Source of the DNA: JANXXV01 sp038230275
GTDB lineage: Bacteria > Acidobacteriota > Terriglobia > Bryobacterales > Bryobacteraceae
Direction: 5' to 3'
Assembly (NCBI GenBank): GCA_038230275.1
Contig: JBBRNO010000075.1
Coordinates: 1 to 31,275, forward strand
Length of the DNA: 31,275 nucleotides
Below are positions 30,114 to 31,275 of the stretch, one piece after another. A program made the position numbers and the translations under genes. Every line of letters begins with the position of its first letter. The first letter of the stretch is position 1. The notes beneath the pieces were generated by a model. That model was not told where the DNA came from. It searched no databases and worked only from the letters and a program-made list of their open reading frames with translations.

Positions 30114-30605
30114 GTGGCTGGCAAGCTCCAAAGCGAAATTCGGCAAACGAAAGGTTTCAATGATCCCGGCGAGGAAGCCGTATTGAATATCCTGCGAACT
30201 TCCGACGTGATGACGCAACTGCTGACCGATCTGCTGAAGCCATCTGGACTGTCGCTTACCCAGTACAACGTGTTGCGCATTCTTCGCGGGGCGGCCGGCA
30301 AGGGAGCGTGCTGCCGGGAGATTGGAGAGCGCATGGTTACGCGCGATCCGGATGTAACGCGCCTGATCGACCGGCTTGAGAAGCGCGATTTGCTGGTGCG
30401 GACCAGAGATAAAGAAGACCGCCGCGTCGTCACTATTCAGTTGACACCCGCCGGCCTGGCGCTGGTGAATCAACTGGACGAGCCAATCGAAAGGTGGAAT
30501 CGAACGCTGACGCGAAACATCAGTAGCGAAGACACGAAGATTTTAGTCGAACTGCTGGAACGGTTTAGAGAAGGCATCGAAGACTTTTCTCAGGCCCAGC
30601 AATGA
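30114..30605 (+). CDS. MarR-family transcriptional regulator
   Basis: 163 residues from GTG 30114. A reading from TTG 30072 would run through the promoter and operator, and related proteins begin near KLQSEIRQTKGF, so the GTG is preferred. The DNA-binding wing and helix are in LSLTQYNVLRILRGAAGK, CCREIGERMVTRDPDVTRLI and DRLEKRDLLVRTRDKEDRRV. The family responds to small aromatic or oxidant signals. It is followed by yceI on the same strand (24 nt), the gene it most likely controls along with itself. Confidence 0.9.
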   Translation: MAGKLQSEIRQTKGFNDPGEEAVLNILRTSDVMTQLLTDLLKPSGLSLTQYNVLRILRGAAGKGACCREIGERMVTRDPDVTRLIDRLEKRDLLVRTRDKEDRRVVTIQLTPAGLALVNQLDEPIERWNRTLTRNISSEDTKILVELLERFREGIEDFSQAQQ

Positions 30606-30629
30606 TTGTGTATTTCAGGAGTACAAACT

Positions 30630-31157
30630 ATGAGTCAATATGAGATCGATCCCGCCCATTCGCGCGCGCACTTCAAAGTCCGCCACCTGATGGTTTCGAA
30701 CGTACGTGGCGAATTTTCAAAAATTAGCGGCACGGTTACTTACGATGCCGCGGACCTGGGGAATTCGAAGCTGGTGGCGGCCATTGACGCCTCCACCGTA
30801 AACACCAGCGAACCGCAGCGCGATGCCCATCTGCAAAGTGCGGATTTTCTAGACGTGGCCAATTTCCCCACCATCAACTTCGTCTCCAAGTCGTTTACGA
30901 GAACCGGCGCGGATACATTGACGGTGAAGGGCGATCTGTCCATCCACGGCGTCACGCGCGAAGTGGTGCTGAGTTTGGAAGGGCCCAGCGGCGAAGTGAA
31001 AGATCCCTGGGGCAACACCAAGGCCGGCGCGTCGGCTACAACAAAGATCAATCGCAAGGATTTTGGCCTCACCTGGAATCAGGCGCTCGAAACCGGCGGA
31101 TTGCTGGTGGGCGAAGACATCACCATTACACTGGATGTGGAACTAACCAAAAAATGA
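30630..31157 (+). CDS. YceI-family lipocalin-like protein
   Basis: 175 residues from ATG 30630, behind CAGGAGT (30616-30622). The start MSQYEIDPAHSRAHFKVRHL and the later motifs RDAHLQSADFLDVANFPTIN, VKGDLSIHGVTREVVLSLEG and DFGLTWNQALETGGLLVGED are typical. YceI proteins bind isoprenoid chains in a beta-barrel. No signal peptide is present, unlike the Escherichia coli periplasmic protein, so this one is probably cytoplasmic. It is coupled by ATGA to the carboxylesterase gene. Confidence 0.95.
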   Translation: MSQYEIDPAHSRAHFKVRHLMVSNVRGEFSKISGTVTYDAADLGNSKLVAAIDASTVNTSEPQRDAHLQSADFLDVANFPTINFVSKSFTRTGADTLTVKGDLSIHGVTREVVLSLEGPSGEVKDPWGNTKAGASATTKINRKDFGLTWNQALETGGLLVGEDITITLDVELTKK

Positions 31158-31275
31158 AGCAGCTCTCACTAACGCACATCGTCAGGCAACCGGCTGTCCC
31201 TTCCCAGGGGCGGCCGCCGCTGCTTATTCTGCTGCACGGAATCGGCAGCAACGAACAGGACCTGATGGGGCTGGC
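31154..31275 (+). CDS. Phospholipase/carboxylesterase family hydrolase, 3' part outside window
   Basis: The first 40 residues only. PPLLILLHGIGSNEQDLMGL holds the HG oxyanion motif of alpha/beta hydrolases of the YpfH/carboxylesterase group. The ATG overlaps the yceI stop by 4 nt, so it is the third gene of the MarR-controlled operon. The catalytic Ser, Asp and His lie beyond the edge. Confidence 0.8.
   Translation, partial: MKQLSLTHIVRQPAVPSQGRPPLLILLHGIGSNEQDLMGL

Noticed and set aside
1..31275. CRISPR arrays, tRNA, rRNA, riboswitches, intact transposases
   Set aside because: No spaced direct repeats of array type, no cloverleaf-like or conserved RNA sequences, and no transposase motif were recognised by eye; this is not a substitute for a covariance-model search.

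Overview
The window looks like a chromosomal segment of an acidobacterium of the Bryobacterales/Solibacteraceae type. The strongest marker is the C-terminal domain of the secreted protein at 9333-11810, which I recognise as the 'Solibacter' C-terminal domain (TIGR03437). Supporting signs are several secreted or barrel proteins of acidobacterial style (17377-18405, 26418-27253, 28073-28507), high GC content, tightly packed genes with 4-nt ATGA/TTGA overlaps, and GTG/TTG starts. These are family recognitions from reading the sequence, not database hits.

Layout. 1-2378 (-) is a large glycoside hydrolase cut by the window edge. 2507-3894 (-) is an ECF sigma factor followed by its putative membrane anti-sigma partner, ending at a clear terminator. 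4187-5404 (+) is an LtrA-type membrane protein. 5384-7284 (-) is a three-gene nitric-oxide-type operon: truncated haemoglobin, ferredoxin/flavin reductase and an NsrR-like Rrf2 repressor, with a perfect 13+13 bp palindrome over the promoter. 7311-7730 is non-coding and carries interspersed hairpin repeats. 7731-13589 (+) holds a histidine kinase/response regulator pair, a TIGR03790-TIGR03437 secreted protein, a ceramidase-fold protein and a RidA protein. 13592-17315 (-) holds a fused flavin/4Fe-4S membrane electron carrier, a molybdopterin oxidoreductase and a Tat-type metallo-beta-lactamase-fold hydrolase.

17377-18405 (+) holds two small exported proteins. 18397-23121 (-) is a run of TldD, PmbA/TldE, a FxLYD-like membrane protein, an exported protein and a YggU protein. 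23142-24965 (-) is uvrC, divergent from an exported TPR protein (24986-25390, +) over a shared -10 region. 25400-26162 (-) is a two-gene unit of a minimal HU-like protein and a TIR-domain protein whose N-terminus also looks HU-derived; this is the best candidate for an undescribed system. 26418-27253 (+) holds a small lysine-rich exported peptide and a frameshifted outer-membrane barrel gene. 27268-27861 (-) is an FMN reductase with a MITE-like element (27867-28014, CTAG target duplication) directly in front of its start codon. 28073-29996 (-) holds an exported protein, a DUF1648-type membrane protein and a GntR/YtrA repressor. 30114-31275 (+) holds a MarR repressor, YceI and a carboxylesterase cut by the window edge.

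A recurring theme is regulators beside their own targets with visible palindromic operators (NsrR, GntR, MarR). Several genes also have a -10 hexamer about 7 nt before the start codon and no Shine-Dalgarno sequence, suggesting leaderless or near-leaderless transcripts. No rRNA, tRNA, CRISPR array or intact transposase gene was seen.
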